A stretch of DNA of 64,000 nucleotides from an uncultured Prevotellaceae bacterium (lineage in GTDB: Bacteria; Bacteroidota; Bacteroidia; Bacteroidales; Muribaculaceae), in assembly GCA_900318535.1 (NCBI GenBank), contig ONKU01000008.1, positions 62,001 through 126,000 on the forward strand, in the 5' to 3' direction. Position 1 is the first letter of the stretch. The number at the start of each line of letters is the position of its first letter. The translations under genes and the position numbers were made by a program. Under the pieces are notes generated by a model. That model was not told the DNA's origin. It made no database searches and worked only from the letters and a program-made list of their open reading frames with translations. Below, in pieces: positions 1 through 9,081 of this stretch.

Positions 1-1
1 G

Positions 2-664
2 CACAAAATCAAGCGCGAGGCGTGGATGAATATGAAGCCCCGTGTCGGCATCGCCGATGCATTCAACCCCGATGGGGTGGGGCAGGATGACGGTGTGGGC
101 TTCTGGGGGCGTGCCAACGCCAACGGACCGGGGTTGGGTGTGCTGGTGCGCGAATTGGACGCCGGCTACAGCTTCACCGCCTACCGCGGTGCCAAGAGTG
201 AGCGCAACCGCGAGACACCCGACGAGCGCTATCTGTCAGATAAAGAGTGGTGTGCACTTGACATTTGGGCGCGCGCCGTACCTGGCGACCTGATGAAAAT
301 CTTCTGGAACCGCAACGAGAGCCGCGGCAGCGACAGCGGTGCCATCATCGGCTGCAACGACGACAAGACCGCCGACCAAGAGGCCGGCCACAGCGTCATC
401 TACATGGGCTGCGAGGGCGACACCATCACCTACTGGTCCTCGAACGGCCCCGGCAAGCACCCCGAACTGATGGGCTACAGCATGGGCCGCTGCCACAAAT
501 GCGACATCCAGCGCGTGGTATTCACCCGTATCACCCACCCCGAACGCTTCAACAATGCACGAAAAATGGCGCCCACCGATGTGAACGCCTATCTTAGTGA
601 CCTCAACGGCAAGCGACACAGCACTACCGCCGAGATGCTTCGTCAATTAGGAATTAGAAATTAG
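2..664 (+). CDS. Putative secreted cell-wall hydrolase-like protein, 5' end outside window
   Basis: The reading frame is open to the first base of the window, so the gene probably begins upstream; an internal ATG at 26 is the first in-frame start seen. The visible 212 residues contain a PGDLMKIFW segment and a GHSVIYMG segment followed by an ITYW segment. This is the general pattern of the back half of NlpC/P60- or CHAP-like amidases, where a His in a GHSV strand is catalytic, but the expected catalytic Cys would lie upstream and is not visible. The last codons run into a 7-bp repeat array that also covers the end of the convergent gene. The family assignment is a guess from motif shape; a protein of unknown function is equally possible. 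Confidence 0.5.
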   Translation, partial: HKIKREAWMNMKPRVGIADAFNPDGVGQDDGVGFWGRANANGPGLGVLVRELDAGYSFTAYRGAKSERNRETPDERYLSDKEWCALDIWARAVPGDLMKIFWNRNESRGSDSGAIIGCNDDKTADQEAGHSVIYMGCEGDTITYWSSNGPGKHPELMGYSMGRCHKCDIQRVVFTRITHPERFNNARKMAPTDVNAYLSDLNGKRHSTTAEMLRQLGIRN

Positions 665-714
665 GAATTATCCTAAAACCTAACATCTAAAGCCTAAAGC
701 CTAATTTCTAATTC
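645..714. repeat. 7-bp tandem repeat array between convergent genes
   Basis: Ten consecutive heptamers in perfect register: three AATTAGR units, AATTATC, then six units beginning CTAA. The left units (TTAG) and right units (CTAA) are inverse complements. Bases 652-664 and 701-713 form a perfect 13-bp stem. The array overlaps the stop codons of both flanking genes and may act as a two-way terminator. Confidence 0.75.
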
Positions 715-1490
715 TTCAGTCCCGAAACATTTACCTTGCCACTGCCTGCGATTTCCTCATCGTGGGAGCCTACCTTACCGCGCAGAATCACGTTGCCAGA
801 ACCGGCAATTTCGCTCTTGACGTGGTCAACGTTGAGGTTGTTGAGCGTGATGTCGCCCGAACCGGCAATCTCGTTGTTCGCTTTTTTACACGTGAGACTT
901 GCCACCTCGATATTGCCCGAACCGGCAATCTCACTTTGTGCCTCATTGGCTTGGACAGTACCCAGGGTAATGTCACCCGAGCCGGCAATCTCCATGTACA
1001 AATTCTTGCTGGTGAGCTGAGCGAGTGTGATGCCGCCCGAGCCTGCAATCTCCAATTTTATATCGTTTACGGTCAGCGCCTTGGGAGCAGTGATTGTTCC
1101 TGAACCAGCGATTGCAAGGCCATCAACCATGGGCGAGGTGACAAAGACCTGCAAGCCCTTAAACACGTCGCCTGATTCATTCTTGCGCTGGTCAATAACC
1201 AACTCACTATCCTTGACATAGATCGTCATCTTGCCAAGCTGCTCAGAAGTGCCTTCGACACGTACACTGTGACTCTCGCCCTGCTCAAAGATCACATTGA
1301 ACGGACCTGCCACATCTACCGCATCAAACGCAGCCATCGACGTTACCTCTCCCACCTGATGCACCTGGGTGGGCGTGTCGTTGGTGTGACCGCCAAAGTT
1401 CCAATCCTTACCGTCAATTTTCACACGCAGGCATGACGACATCGTCATCACCACAAGAGCCAACAGGCTCATAACCAATACCTTTTTCAT
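708..1490 (-). CDS. DUF2807 (head GIN domain) lipoprotein
   Basis: A 260-residue secreted protein. Residues 1-20 are a lipoprotein signal ending in MTMSSC, so the mature protein is probably lipid-anchored at Cys20. The rest is a DUF2807-type beta-solenoid: about seven repeats of an EIAGSGDITL-like strand, each with the AGSG turn typical of this family, often annotated as putative auto-transporter adhesin or head GIN domain. The family is common in Bacteroidetes and its biochemical role is not established. The start is the ATG of MKKVLVMSL. It is convergent with the gene on its 3' side. Confidence 0.85.
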   Translation of the reverse strand: MKKVLVMSLLALVVMTMSSCLRVKIDGKDWNFGGHTNDTPTQVHQVGEVTSMAAFDAVDVAGPFNVIFEQGESHSVRVEGTSEQLGKMTIYVKDSELVIDQRKNESGDVFKGLQVFVTSPMVDGLAIAGSGTITAPKALTVNDIKLEIAGSGGITLAQLTSKNLYMEIAGSGDITLGTVQANEAQSEIAGSGNIEVASLTCKKANNEIAGSGDITLNNLNVDHVKSEIAGSGNVILRGKVGSHDEEIAGSGKVNVSGLKN

Positions 1491-1597
1491 ATCTTATATA
1501 ATGTTTAATTGTTTGTTTCTATACTATAGACGCACGAGAGGGCCAAAAAGTTTCAAAAAAAACCGTTTTTTTAAGTGTCAACTTTAAAAAATGACCA

Positions 1598-1631
1598 GTA
1601 GAGACGCAAAATTTTAGATAATTTGCGTCTC
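1598..1631 (+). repeat. REPIN-like repeat copy 1 (single hairpin)
   Basis: GTAGAGACGCAAAAT, a 7-base loop, then ATTTGCGTCTC: one hairpin of the dispersed GTAG-AGACGC family, lying on the 3' side of the transposase element at 1687-2420. Confidence 0.8.
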
Positions 1632-1686
1632 AAAGGCATGTGATTTCTGTCATCTGCAAAAACTAATGCTACTCATCCCGAATTAT

Positions 1687-1801
1687 CACCCGAAGGGTGT
1701 CCTTTTAGTAACCCCGCCAAAAAGGCTTCCGAAGCGTAGCGAGGAATGCCTTCTTGGCGGGGAGATGACCACTTCTCCTCTCTGTCGCCTTCGGCGACCC
1801 C
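1687..1801. repeat. Left flanking hairpin array of RAYT element
   Basis: Three hairpins in a row: CACCC-gaa-GGGTG (1687-1699), a long stem ACCCCGCCAA/TTGGCGGGG (1711-1762), and GTCGCC-ttc-GGCGAC (1784-1798). The whole block matches the reverse complement of 2307-2420 with many substitutions, so the transposase gene sits between imperfect inverted repeats of about 115 bp. Confidence 0.8.
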
Positions 1802-1807
1802 AGAGCG

Positions 1808-2257
1808 TCAATCTTTCAGGAAGTACTTGTCGTCAATCTCGCCACCACCGTCAAGAATGATTTTCCTGTATTCCTCAGCAAAGGATGTTTGCCGGTGATG
1901 TTCTTTCTGATTGATGATATACTGCTTAACCACAGGAATCTGCTCCTTAGAATAGGTAAAAGCAGCATAGCCTTCTCCCCAACCTGCGAAAAGCGGAAAC
2001 AAGGGATTGTGCTTCATCCATCCATTAGTGGCATATTTCAGGCCCCTGACAAACTCAGATACTGCTAGGTCTGGAGGAAGCGAAACAAGGATGTGTACAT
2101 GGTCAGGCATACCACCAATGCGGTACAACTTTGCACGATGGCGAGTGGTGTAGCCATAGGCATAGACATAAAACTCACGTTCGTGTGCCTCTTCGATAGC
2201 GGGAATGCTTCGATAAGTGCGGAATACGATATGATAGACGAGGTTGGTGTAACTCAT
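1808..2257 (-). CDS. IS200-like / REP-associated tyrosine transposase (Y1_Tnp)
   Basis: The protein has 149 residues from the ATG of MSYTNLVYHIVF, which is the usual family N-terminus; the frame remains open further upstream but without family similarity. Residues near 70 read MPDHVHILV, the His-x-His of the HUH nuclease, and QYIINQKEHH further on supplies the single catalytic Tyr. Enzymes of this family cut and rejoin single-stranded DNA next to hairpins. The gene stands alone, without a tnpB, and lies between inverted hairpin arrays and copies of a dispersed REPIN-like repeat. That arrangement fits a RAYT better than an ordinary insertion sequence. Which of the two hairpin types is its substrate cannot be told from the sequence. 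Confidence 0.88.
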   Translation of the reverse strand: MSYTNLVYHIVFRTYRSIPAIEEAHEREFYVYAYGYTTRHRAKLYRIGGMPDHVHILVSLPPDLAVSEFVRGLKYATNGWMKHNPLFPLFAGWGEGYAAFTYSKEQIPVVKQYIINQKEHHRQTSFAEEYRKIILDGGGEIDDKYFLKD

Positions 2258-2306
2258 AATTCTACAAAGATAACACCAATGTTCAAATTGTGCAAACCGC
2301 AACAAT

Positions 2307-2420
2307 GGGGTCACCTACGGCGACAGTCAGATGTTCTCTACTCCCCCTTGCCATCGTTCTCCTCGCTATGCTTCGGATCACAATTGGCAAGGGGGTTATT
2401 CAAAGATCACCCTTTGGGTG
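2307..2420. repeat. Right flanking hairpin array of RAYT element
   Basis: This is the mirror image of 1687-1801. It begins GGGGTCACCTACGGCGACAG, continues with a CCCCCTTGCCA/TTGGCAAGGGGG stem, and ends CACCC-ttt-GGGTG. The array starts about 50 bases before the transposase start codon. Confidence 0.8.
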
Positions 2421-2462
2421 AGACATGCCATAAAACCATGACTTGATTATTCCATTACACCA

Positions 2463-2608
2463 GTAGAGACGCAAAATCTGTGCAAACCGAACACCATGAT
2501 GCTTGCATCGATGGTTGAGGTGCCGCCAAATTTATCTAAAAACTTGCGTCTCCAATCGTCAAAGGTCACCATATGCTGCCCCTGAGACGCAAGATTTTGC
2601 GTCTCAAC
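2463..2608. repeat. REPIN-like repeat copy 2 (expanded, partly decayed)
   Basis: GTAGAGACGCAAAATC at 2463, a lone GCGTCTC arm near 2546-2552, and an intact hairpin GAGACGCAAG...GCGTCTCAAC at 2584-2608. Apart from this repeat I see no gene in 2421-2720. Confidence 0.75.
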
Positions 2609-2720
2609 ATGGCAGATGGATGGAACAACAATGACGAAGGGTGGACGCCTTCCCCTTGCGGGAGCGCCCACCCTTGTAGTGTGGATTTTCTATGTCTTGT
2701 TTATAGAACTTGCTCGCGGA

Positions 2721-3539
2721 TTACTCGGCAGGCTTGTCCCAAACGAAGATGAAGCGGCCGCCAGTGTACAGGTCACTGCCGTTCAGCAGCAGGAAGTTCA
2801 CGTCATAGACGTTGTCGCTGTTGCTGACATAGCAATAGCCAGAGTAGTCGGAGCTGAAGTAAGCATAGTAACCCCAGTAGTTGAGAGGTGTACCATCATC
2901 GACGGTTACAGCACCGTTGCTCAACAGGTTGAACTGGAAGTTAGACATGTCAACATCATCCTCATATTCACCATACAGGTAATAGAGCGGGGAAATGATG
3001 CGATACTTATTGGTTCCCTCAACATTGATGATGGGAACATTCTCGGCAACCATGGGCTCCTCATACCAAGTAAAGTCAGTGATCGTACAAGTGCCGGCAG
3101 GCAGCAACTTGGGTTTATTGATATTGACAACCACCTCATGGATGGGATTATCAAACGGGCTAGCCGTCTGCACATCAGCATCATTAAGGGTAATGGTGCA
3201 GGAACACCTGTCACCCCAGTCAAGGTTTTCGGCAATCACATAGATCGTGGCGGTCTCTTCGCCAGCAGCAAAATTAACCGTGTTGCTCTGCAACTTGATG
3301 TTCTCACCCGAGGTCGTAGCGTTGACGGTCGTCGAATAGGCTTCGGTCGAATGAGTTCTCGTGAGGGTCACGGGAACGGTGATGGCATCGTCCTCGGTCT
3401 CCTGATTAATCGTAGCCCTTGTAAAGGAGATGTTGGCCATTGCGGGATGATCATAGATAGCCCCCACATTGTCGGTGTCACAACTGGTCAAACCAGCAGC
3501 AACGACTGCCAATCCTAAAATATATTTACCTAATTTCAT
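2721..3539 (-). CDS. Secreted lipoprotein of SusCD-type operon
   Basis: The protein has 272 residues from ATG (MKLGKYILG). Residues 1-20 are a lipoprotein signal with lipobox GLTSC, so it is probably anchored at the cell surface like SusE/F-type proteins. Residues about 30-130 look like a beta-sandwich (VPVTLTRTHS, FAAGEETATIYV), similar to Calx-beta or DUF4843-like modules found after SusD genes. The rest is rich in Tyr and Asp with no motif I recognise. It is the third gene of the operon beginning with susC at 8965, 29 bases after the susD-like stop. A role in binding the same ligand as SusC/SusD is inferred from position only. Confidence 0.75.
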   Translation of the reverse strand: MKLGKYILGLAVVAAGLTSCDTDNVGAIYDHPAMANISFTRATINQETEDDAITVPVTLTRTHSTEAYSTTVNATTSGENIKLQSNTVNFAAGEETATIYVIAENLDWGDRCSCTITLNDADVQTASPFDNPIHEVVVNINKPKLLPAGTCTITDFTWYEEPMVAENVPIINVEGTNKYRIISPLYYLYGEYEDDVDMSNFQFNLLSNGAVTVDDGTPLNYWGYYAYFSSDYSGYCYVSNSDNVYDVNFLLLNGSDLYTGGRFIFVWDKPAE

Positions 3540-3568
3540 AATATTCAATTAGTTAATGAGATTAAACA

Positions 3569-5134
3569 TTAATTTTTGGGATAGTCACCGATGGGGTTCT
3601 GATCACCAGCGGGAATCTCCTCGGGCTTCATGTTAACGTTGCCGTCAAACTCGGCCTGCGGAATAGTGAGTACCCACAGATAACTCTCGGGATTCTTTGC
3701 AGCCTCAACGTGAGTGGGAATCTGAAGACCCTCGGGCCAGCCGTAATCGGCGGGACGAACGAAGCCCTGATGCAGACGACGGATGGTGTAGATGCGGCCA
3801 TCCTCACCCCACAACTCGATACGGCGCTGGATCAGGATTTCCTCGAGCAGCGAACCGGTCAACTCAGTCGAGATGGTTGCCAGGGCAGTACCACTCTTGT
3901 TGGTATTGTAGTTGGCATCACGCTTGCTCATCACTGCCATCAGATATTGCTTGGCATCGGCATCCTGGCCCAGACGGCAAGCAGCCTCAGCGGCATTGAA
4001 GTACATCTCCTCAACACGCATCCAGACGTAGTCACCTTCCCAAGTCTGCTCGTTGGAGAACTCAAACTTCTTCTGGAGATAAGACTGGTTGGGATTCCAC
4101 CATGCACGGCGGCTGTCGGTGGCGCTCATCTTGTTATACAGCCAAGAAGAGATCTGCTTGGGAGCACGCTGACCATAAGGAGCGGTACCGCTCATATGGG
4201 TCATCAACGATGCGTATATACCGGCCTGATCGCTGACGATTTGGGCACCCCACATCACGTTGCCAGCGTCAACCGAGTTGACGAAGTTGGCCTTGTTGGG
4301 AGCAAATGAAGAAGCATCAATAGCCTGAATGCTCTTACCGCTGGCAGTGATAGCCTGCTTGGCAGCATCGAGAGCGTCCTGCCACTTCTCCTCAACGAGG
4401 GCGATACGGGACTTAATACCCAGAGCCACTGCATAACTCATGTGGCTGGGGTGACGCTGAGCGGGCGAGTTGGCCAGCAACTCGACAGCCTTGTTGATGT
4501 CATTGTCGATCTGTGCATAAACCTCCGAAACCTTAGCGCGGGGCTGACCGGTCGTCGAGGTGCGGGTGGGCTCATTGTAGATGGGCACACAAGCGTCATT
4601 CTCATGACCCTTGTAGGTGCGGGCAAAGGTCTGTGCCAGCATGAAGTAACTGTAGGCACGGATGGCATAAGCCTGACCGATTACATAGTCCACATCCTCT
4701 TTGCTGCCACCCATGGTCTCCTCGGCATCAATAATGTAGTTGGCATTGGAAATCCAGGTATAATAGGCATTCCACAAGTCATAACTGCGCCATGCGCCGC
4801 TGGTGTAGCGAGCCTTCACATTGTATGCAGCGTCAAACCAGAACCAGCCCGAACCCTGGGCACCCATGATGAAGTCATCACCCATGACCTCGGCCATCAG
4901 GTTATAAGCGCTGATACCGAAGCACTGGTGAGTGTTACCGGTGGTTGACCAGCCGGCAGAGTACATCGAGCGGTAGATACCGTTCAGGGGAATCAGCGCC
5001 TTGGTGGCGTCGCTCATGAAGGTAGAACCCGACATGGAGTCGGTGGGCTGGGTCTCCAGCATGTCGTTAGAGCATGATGACAGGCAAGCCACACCAAACA
5101 CTCCGATAAACAAATATTTAAATATCTTTTTCAT
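3569..5134 (-). CDS. RagB/SusD family nutrient-uptake lipoprotein
   Basis: The protein has 521 residues. Its signal peptide ends in the lipobox CLSSC (Cys21). The mature N-terminus (LETQPTDSMSGSTF), the helical TPR-like segments with AYAIRAYSYFMLAQTFAR near residue 170, and the C-terminal RRIELWGEDGRIYTIRRLHQG segment are characteristic of SusD homologues. These surface lipoproteins act as a lid over the SusC transporter and bind the substrate before uptake. The gene follows its SusC partner by 135 bases that contain two arrays of 7-bp repeats. No glycoside hydrolase or peptidase is encoded in the operon, so the substrate is unknown. Confidence 0.95.
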   Translation of the reverse strand: MKKIFKYLFIGVFGVACLSSCSNDMLETQPTDSMSGSTFMSDATKALIPLNGIYRSMYSAGWSTTGNTHQCFGISAYNLMAEVMGDDFIMGAQGSGWFWFDAAYNVKARYTSGAWRSYDLWNAYYTWISNANYIIDAEETMGGSKEDVDYVIGQAYAIRAYSYFMLAQTFARTYKGHENDACVPIYNEPTRTSTTGQPRAKVSEVYAQIDNDINKAVELLANSPAQRHPSHMSYAVALGIKSRIALVEEKWQDALDAAKQAITASGKSIQAIDASSFAPNKANFVNSVDAGNVMWGAQIVSDQAGIYASLMTHMSGTAPYGQRAPKQISSWLYNKMSATDSRRAWWNPNQSYLQKKFEFSNEQTWEGDYVWMRVEEMYFNAAEAACRLGQDADAKQYLMAVMSKRDANYNTNKSGTALATISTELTGSLLEEILIQRRIELWGEDGRIYTIRRLHQGFVRPADYGWPEGLQIPTHVEAAKNPESYLWVLTIPQAEFDGNVNMKPEEIPAGDQNPIGDYPKN

Positions 5135-5151
5135 GTTTATATCGTTGTTTT

Positions 5152-5263
5152 TAAGTTGTAAGTTCTAAGTTGTAAGTTTTAAGTATGGTTTGTATCGCCT
5201 GAAATGAATTGTCAATTGAGGTAATGTTACTTAAAACTAAAAACTTAAAACTAAAAACTTGAA
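5152..5263. repeat. Two opposed 7-bp repeat arrays between susC and susD
   Basis: Five TAAGTTN-type heptamers at 5152-5186 and five ACTTAAA/ACTAAAA heptamers at 5229-5263, both in strict 7-base phase. The two arrays are inverse complements and could pair to form an intercistronic stem in the susC-susD transcript. Confidence 0.75.
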
Positions 5264-5269
5264 TTAATC

Positions 5270-8200
5270 TTACTTCACGATGATTTCGCAAATCGAAACA
5301 CGGTTCCAGCTCAATTCGTCAAACATGTTGCTGATACCCTGGCCAGCAGCGTTGATGCGGTTGGCAGCGATACCATACTTCTTGACGAGCATATCCTTCA
5401 CGCTGGCGGCACGGCCGTTAGCGAGCTTGACGTTGATTTCCTCCTTGCCCTCGGGCGAAGCATAACCCTTGATGACGCAGGTTGCCTCGGGATGGCTCTT
5501 CAGGTAGGCAGCCACGCGCTCAACGTTTGCACGCTGGTCGGCGGTGATGGCGGTGCCACTCTTGGGGAAGTGAACGAGGATGTTCATGTACTGCTTGCTG
5601 TTGTCAACCACCTTGGGAGCGGCGTTCTTGGCAGCGTTCAGGTCATTCTTGCAGTTGGCCAGTGCCTTGTTGGCAGCGGCGAGGTCGTTCTGCAGCTGAG
5701 CCAGACGGCTGTTGGCGTCGGCAGCGGCACCCTGAGCGTCAGCGAGCTGAGCGCGCAGGTCGTTGATCTGGCTGTTCAGAGCGTTCACGTTCACTGCGGG
5801 AGCAGGAGCGGCATAAGCCTTACCAAAGTTCAGCTCGATACCTACGGTGTAGGTCTTGTTGGGACTGTAGTCATAGTCGGTACCACCAGAGAAGTTGTAC
5901 TGGGGATCCATACCGTCGAGGTGGGTGAACAATGCCAGGTTATCTACCGAACCGAAGATACGGGCACCGGTCATACCCAGCTTGCTAACCCAGCTCATGG
6001 GCAGAGCATAAGCCAAAGTGATGTTCTTGATAGCGAAGTAGCTGGCATCGATCAAGAAACGGTCGGTGTTGTTGATGGACTCGGCAATGCTAGCGCGAGG
6101 AACGTCGGTCACGTCACCGGGCTTCTGCCAACGACGCAACATGTTCTTGTTCCAGGTCGAGCTCAGGTACCACAGGTTCATATCACTCTGATACAGGCTG
6201 TCAAATACCTTACCACCCAGCGAGTAGGTGGTCAGCACGCTCAGGGTCAGGCCCTTCCAGCTGAAGTCGGTACCCAGAGAACCGAAGATGTCCGGCTGAC
6301 GGCTACCTTGGTAGTACTTGCAGTTGGCAGCAAGGTCACGATCCATGGTAACAAACTCGGTACCTTCAATCATGTTGCCATCCTCGTCCTTTTCATAGGC
6401 CCAATACAGACTGTAACCCGTCGTCGGATCAACACCAGCGCTCTTAGGCATATAATAGGTATAGATGGGAAGACCTTCCTTGATGATGCGAACGCCGCTC
6501 AACAGTTCGGGAGCCTCCTTAGTCAGCTTGATGACTTTGTTCTTGTTGTGGGTAGCCATTGCGGTGATGTTCCACTCAAAGTCGGCAGTGCGGACGGGGG
6601 TGATGCGCAGTGAAGCCTCAACACCACGGTTGCGCATGTCGCCCACGTTGTCCATGAAGCCGGTGAAACCGGTCGACAATGCCATGGGACGGTTAAGCAG
6701 CATGTTCTTGGTCAGACGGTTGTAGAAGTCAACGTTCAACTGCAAGCGGTGGTTGAACAGGATAGCGTCGAAGCCAGCATTGAAGTTCTGGCTCTTCTCC
6801 CAAGATACGTTCTGGTTCTCGAGCGAAGCAATCAGCGCACCGATGTTGGTAGCGTTGCTGTAGCTCAGGTCATACAGTGACTGCCAAGCATAATAGGTCT
6901 GCAGCATATCGTTACCCTGCTCACCAAAGCTGGCCTTAACAGACAGGTTGTTGATCCAACCCACGTTCTGCATGAACTTCTCACCAGATACACGCCAGTT
7001 AGCACCAACTGACCAGAAGATACCCTTGTTGTGATCGGGGTGGAAGCGCGATGAAGCATCCTGACGGAGCGAAGCGCTCAAGAAGTAACGGCCACCATAG
7101 TTGTAGTTGATACGGCCGAAGTAAGAGTCGATGCGATACTTGTCGCTGTAAGAGTCAGCCTCCAGCAGGGTGGTGGCGGGACGCAGCTCGAGGATACCGT
7201 CCACGAGGTTGGTCTTGCCAGCCAGCAGGTAAGCAAACTCATAAGCATACCACTCGTGACCCAGCAACAGACCTACAGTGTGCTCACCGAAGGTGCGGTC
7301 CCAAGTCAACAACTGGTTGAAGGTGTAGCTCTGGGTGCGACGGTTGGTCTTCTCGAGAAGACCGCCGGCGTTAGCCTGGTTACCGTGCTGAGAGTTCATG
7401 TATTTGGTGTTGTTGCGGTTCACATAGTCCATGCTGAAGTTAACAGCCAACTTGAGGCCCTGACGCCAGCCGTACTTGGCCAGGTCGCTACCCAGCACGA
7501 GGCCGGTGCGCAGACCAGCAACGTCGCGCTTAGCATAAGCCTTATCGAGCATCAGCATACCGAGTGACGAGAAGTCGGTCATCGAACCGGGACGGGTACC
7601 GTTGGGAGTTGCCTCACCCCAGTCATACTGTACGTTACCATCAGCATCGTAAACGGTCTTACCGTCAATGTCCTTCAGGTAAACGGGCAGCAGCGGGTTG
7701 ATGAACTGTGCGGTGTACCAGGGGTTAGAGGTGCTGGTACCATCATAGTCATTGAAGTTCTGCATAGCGTGAGCCAACGATAAGTTGATGTTGGCGCCCA
7801 ACCAGTCAGTGATCTGGCTGGTGATGTTGGCACGGCCGGTGTAACGCTCATAGTTGGTGGTCTTGAGGATACCGTCCTCGTTCAAGTAACCCAGCGACAT
7901 CATGTACTGTGCATGCTCGCTACCGCCGGTCACCTGCAACTGGTGCTCGTGACGGAAGGCGTTATTGCGGATTATGCTGTCATACCAGTCCTCGTCCCAT
8001 GCGCTTTGGGCATCGGCGCGAACTTGGCCGGTTGCGGGGTCAATCAGTTGATCCCAAGTGTAGTTCTTGAAGGGGTTGTACTGCTCACCACCCAGCTGGC
8101 TGCTCAGACTAGCACGAGCATAAGCCTCAGCATCATTCCAACTTCTACCGTTGTCGATAGCCTGGTTGCGCAGGGCTTCGTAAACGAGCTGTACATACTC

Positions 8201-8965
8201 CTTCTGGTCCACATGCTGGTAGCGCTTGGTGGCACGCGATGACCAACCGAAGGTCGAACGCCACATGATGTTGCTGCGGCCTTCAACGCCCTTCTTGGTG
8301 GTAATCATCACAACACCGTTAGCACCACGGGCACCGTACAGAGCGGCAGCCGATGCATCCTTCAAGACGGTCATCGACTCGATATCCGACGGGTTGATCG
8401 AGCTCAGGTTGCCGTCAAAGGGAGCACCATCAACAACATACAACGGGGTGCTGTATGCGTTGATTGAACCGTAACCACGAATCTGGATGTTGGGCGACGA
8501 ACCGGGCTGGCCCGATGCGCTGGTCACCTGCAGACCGGCTACGTTACCCTCGAGGGCCTTGGTAGCATCGGTAACAGGACGCAACTCCAGTTTCTTGTTG
8601 GTCACAGCCTCGGCCGAACCGGTGTAAGAGGTCTTCTTGGCAGTACCATAGGCAACTACCATCACCTCGTCCAGAGCGGTACCACTGTCACTCATCGTGA
8701 TGGCCATGCTGGGCTGAACAGGAAGTTCTTGGGTCTTATAACCCACATACGAAACCTTGAGGGTCTTCACGCCGTAAGGAACATTCAGCGAGAACTCACC
8801 GTTAACGTCGGTGGCCGCGCCGTTTCCTCCTCCAACGGGCTGTACCGTTGCACCAATCAGCGGTTCGCCGTTGGGATCGGTAACCTGGCCCCTCACTACT
8901 TGTTGGGCACTCATGCCCAATGAGATAGCACAAATGGCTATCAGCAGCATAAATAGCTTCTTCAT
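5270..8965 (-). CDS. SusC/RagA TonB-linked outer membrane transporter with C-terminal OmpA-like domain
   Basis: A 1231-residue protein. It starts with a signal peptide ending near SAQQ, then a carboxypeptidase-regulatory-like domain (about 22-95, GEPLIGATVQPVGGGNG). A plug domain follows (about 110-230, with the SusC signature DASAAALYGARGANGVV), then the beta barrel, which ends with TVGIELNFG near 1046. Canonical SusC proteins stop there. This one continues with an Ala-rich coiled coil (about 1059-1117) and an OmpA/MotB-like domain (about 1122-1231: VIKGYASPEG, LANGRAASVKDML, SWNRVSICEI). The domain would lie in the periplasm and could bind peptidoglycan. Partner SusD and a lipoprotein follow. 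A promoter with perfect spacing lies at 9082-9113. Confidence 0.95.
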   Translation of the reverse strand: MKKLFMLLIAICAISLGMSAQQVVRGQVTDPNGEPLIGATVQPVGGGNGAATDVNGEFSLNVPYGVKTLKVSYVGYKTQELPVQPSMAITMSDSGTALDEVMVVAYGTAKKTSYTGSAEAVTNKKLELRPVTDATKALEGNVAGLQVTSASGQPGSSPNIQIRGYGSINAYSTPLYVVDGAPFDGNLSSINPSDIESMTVLKDASAAALYGARGANGVVMITTKKGVEGRSNIMWRSTFGWSSRATKRYQHVDQKEYVQLVYEALRNQAIDNGRSWNDAEAYARASLSSQLGGEQYNPFKNYTWDQLIDPATGQVRADAQSAWDEDWYDSIIRNNAFRHEHQLQVTGGSEHAQYMMSLGYLNEDGILKTTNYERYTGRANITSQITDWLGANINLSLAHAMQNFNDYDGTSTSNPWYTAQFINPLLPVYLKDIDGKTVYDADGNVQYDWGEATPNGTRPGSMTDFSSLGMLMLDKAYAKRDVAGLRTGLVLGSDLAKYGWRQGLKLAVNFSMDYVNRNNTKYMNSQHGNQANAGGLLEKTNRRTQSYTFNQLLTWDRTFGEHTVGLLLGHEWYAYEFAYLLAGKTNLVDGILELRPATTLLEADSYSDKYRIDSYFGRINYNYGGRYFLSASLRQDASSRFHPDHNKGIFWSVGANWRVSGEKFMQNVGWINNLSVKASFGEQGNDMLQTYYAWQSLYDLSYSNATNIGALIASLENQNVSWEKSQNFNAGFDAILFNHRLQLNVDFYNRLTKNMLLNRPMALSTGFTGFMDNVGDMRNRGVEASLRITPVRTADFEWNITAMATHNKNKVIKLTKEAPELLSGVRIIKEGLPIYTYYMPKSAGVDPTTGYSLYWAYEKDEDGNMIEGTEFVTMDRDLAANCKYYQGSRQPDIFGSLGTDFSWKGLTLSVLTTYSLGGKVFDSLYQSDMNLWYLSSTWNKNMLRRWQKPGDVTDVPRASIAESINNTDRFLIDASYFAIKNITLAYALPMSWVSKLGMTGARIFGSVDNLALFTHLDGMDPQYNFSGGTDYDYSPNKTYTVGIELNFGKAYAAPAPAVNVNALNSQINDLRAQLADAQGAAADANSRLAQLQNDLAAANKALANCKNDLNAAKNAAPKVVDNSKQYMNILVHFPKSGTAITADQRANVERVAAYLKSHPEATCVIKGYASPEGKEEINVKLANGRAASVKDMLVKKYGIAANRINAAGQGISNMFDELSWNRVSICEIIVK

Positions 8966-9081
8966 AAAATAGTGATGTTTATTAATTAATACAATAGTTA
9001 AAAAATTGTGTTTATTTCATCAGTTACTGTAAGGTCTCGATGGTGCTTTTCGGTAGCCGCAATCGATTAATTACAAGTACG

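Noticed and set aside
2616..3518. 300-codon plus-strand frame
   Set aside because: Shadow of the lipoprotein gene, which has a clear lipobox and lies in the SusCD operon.
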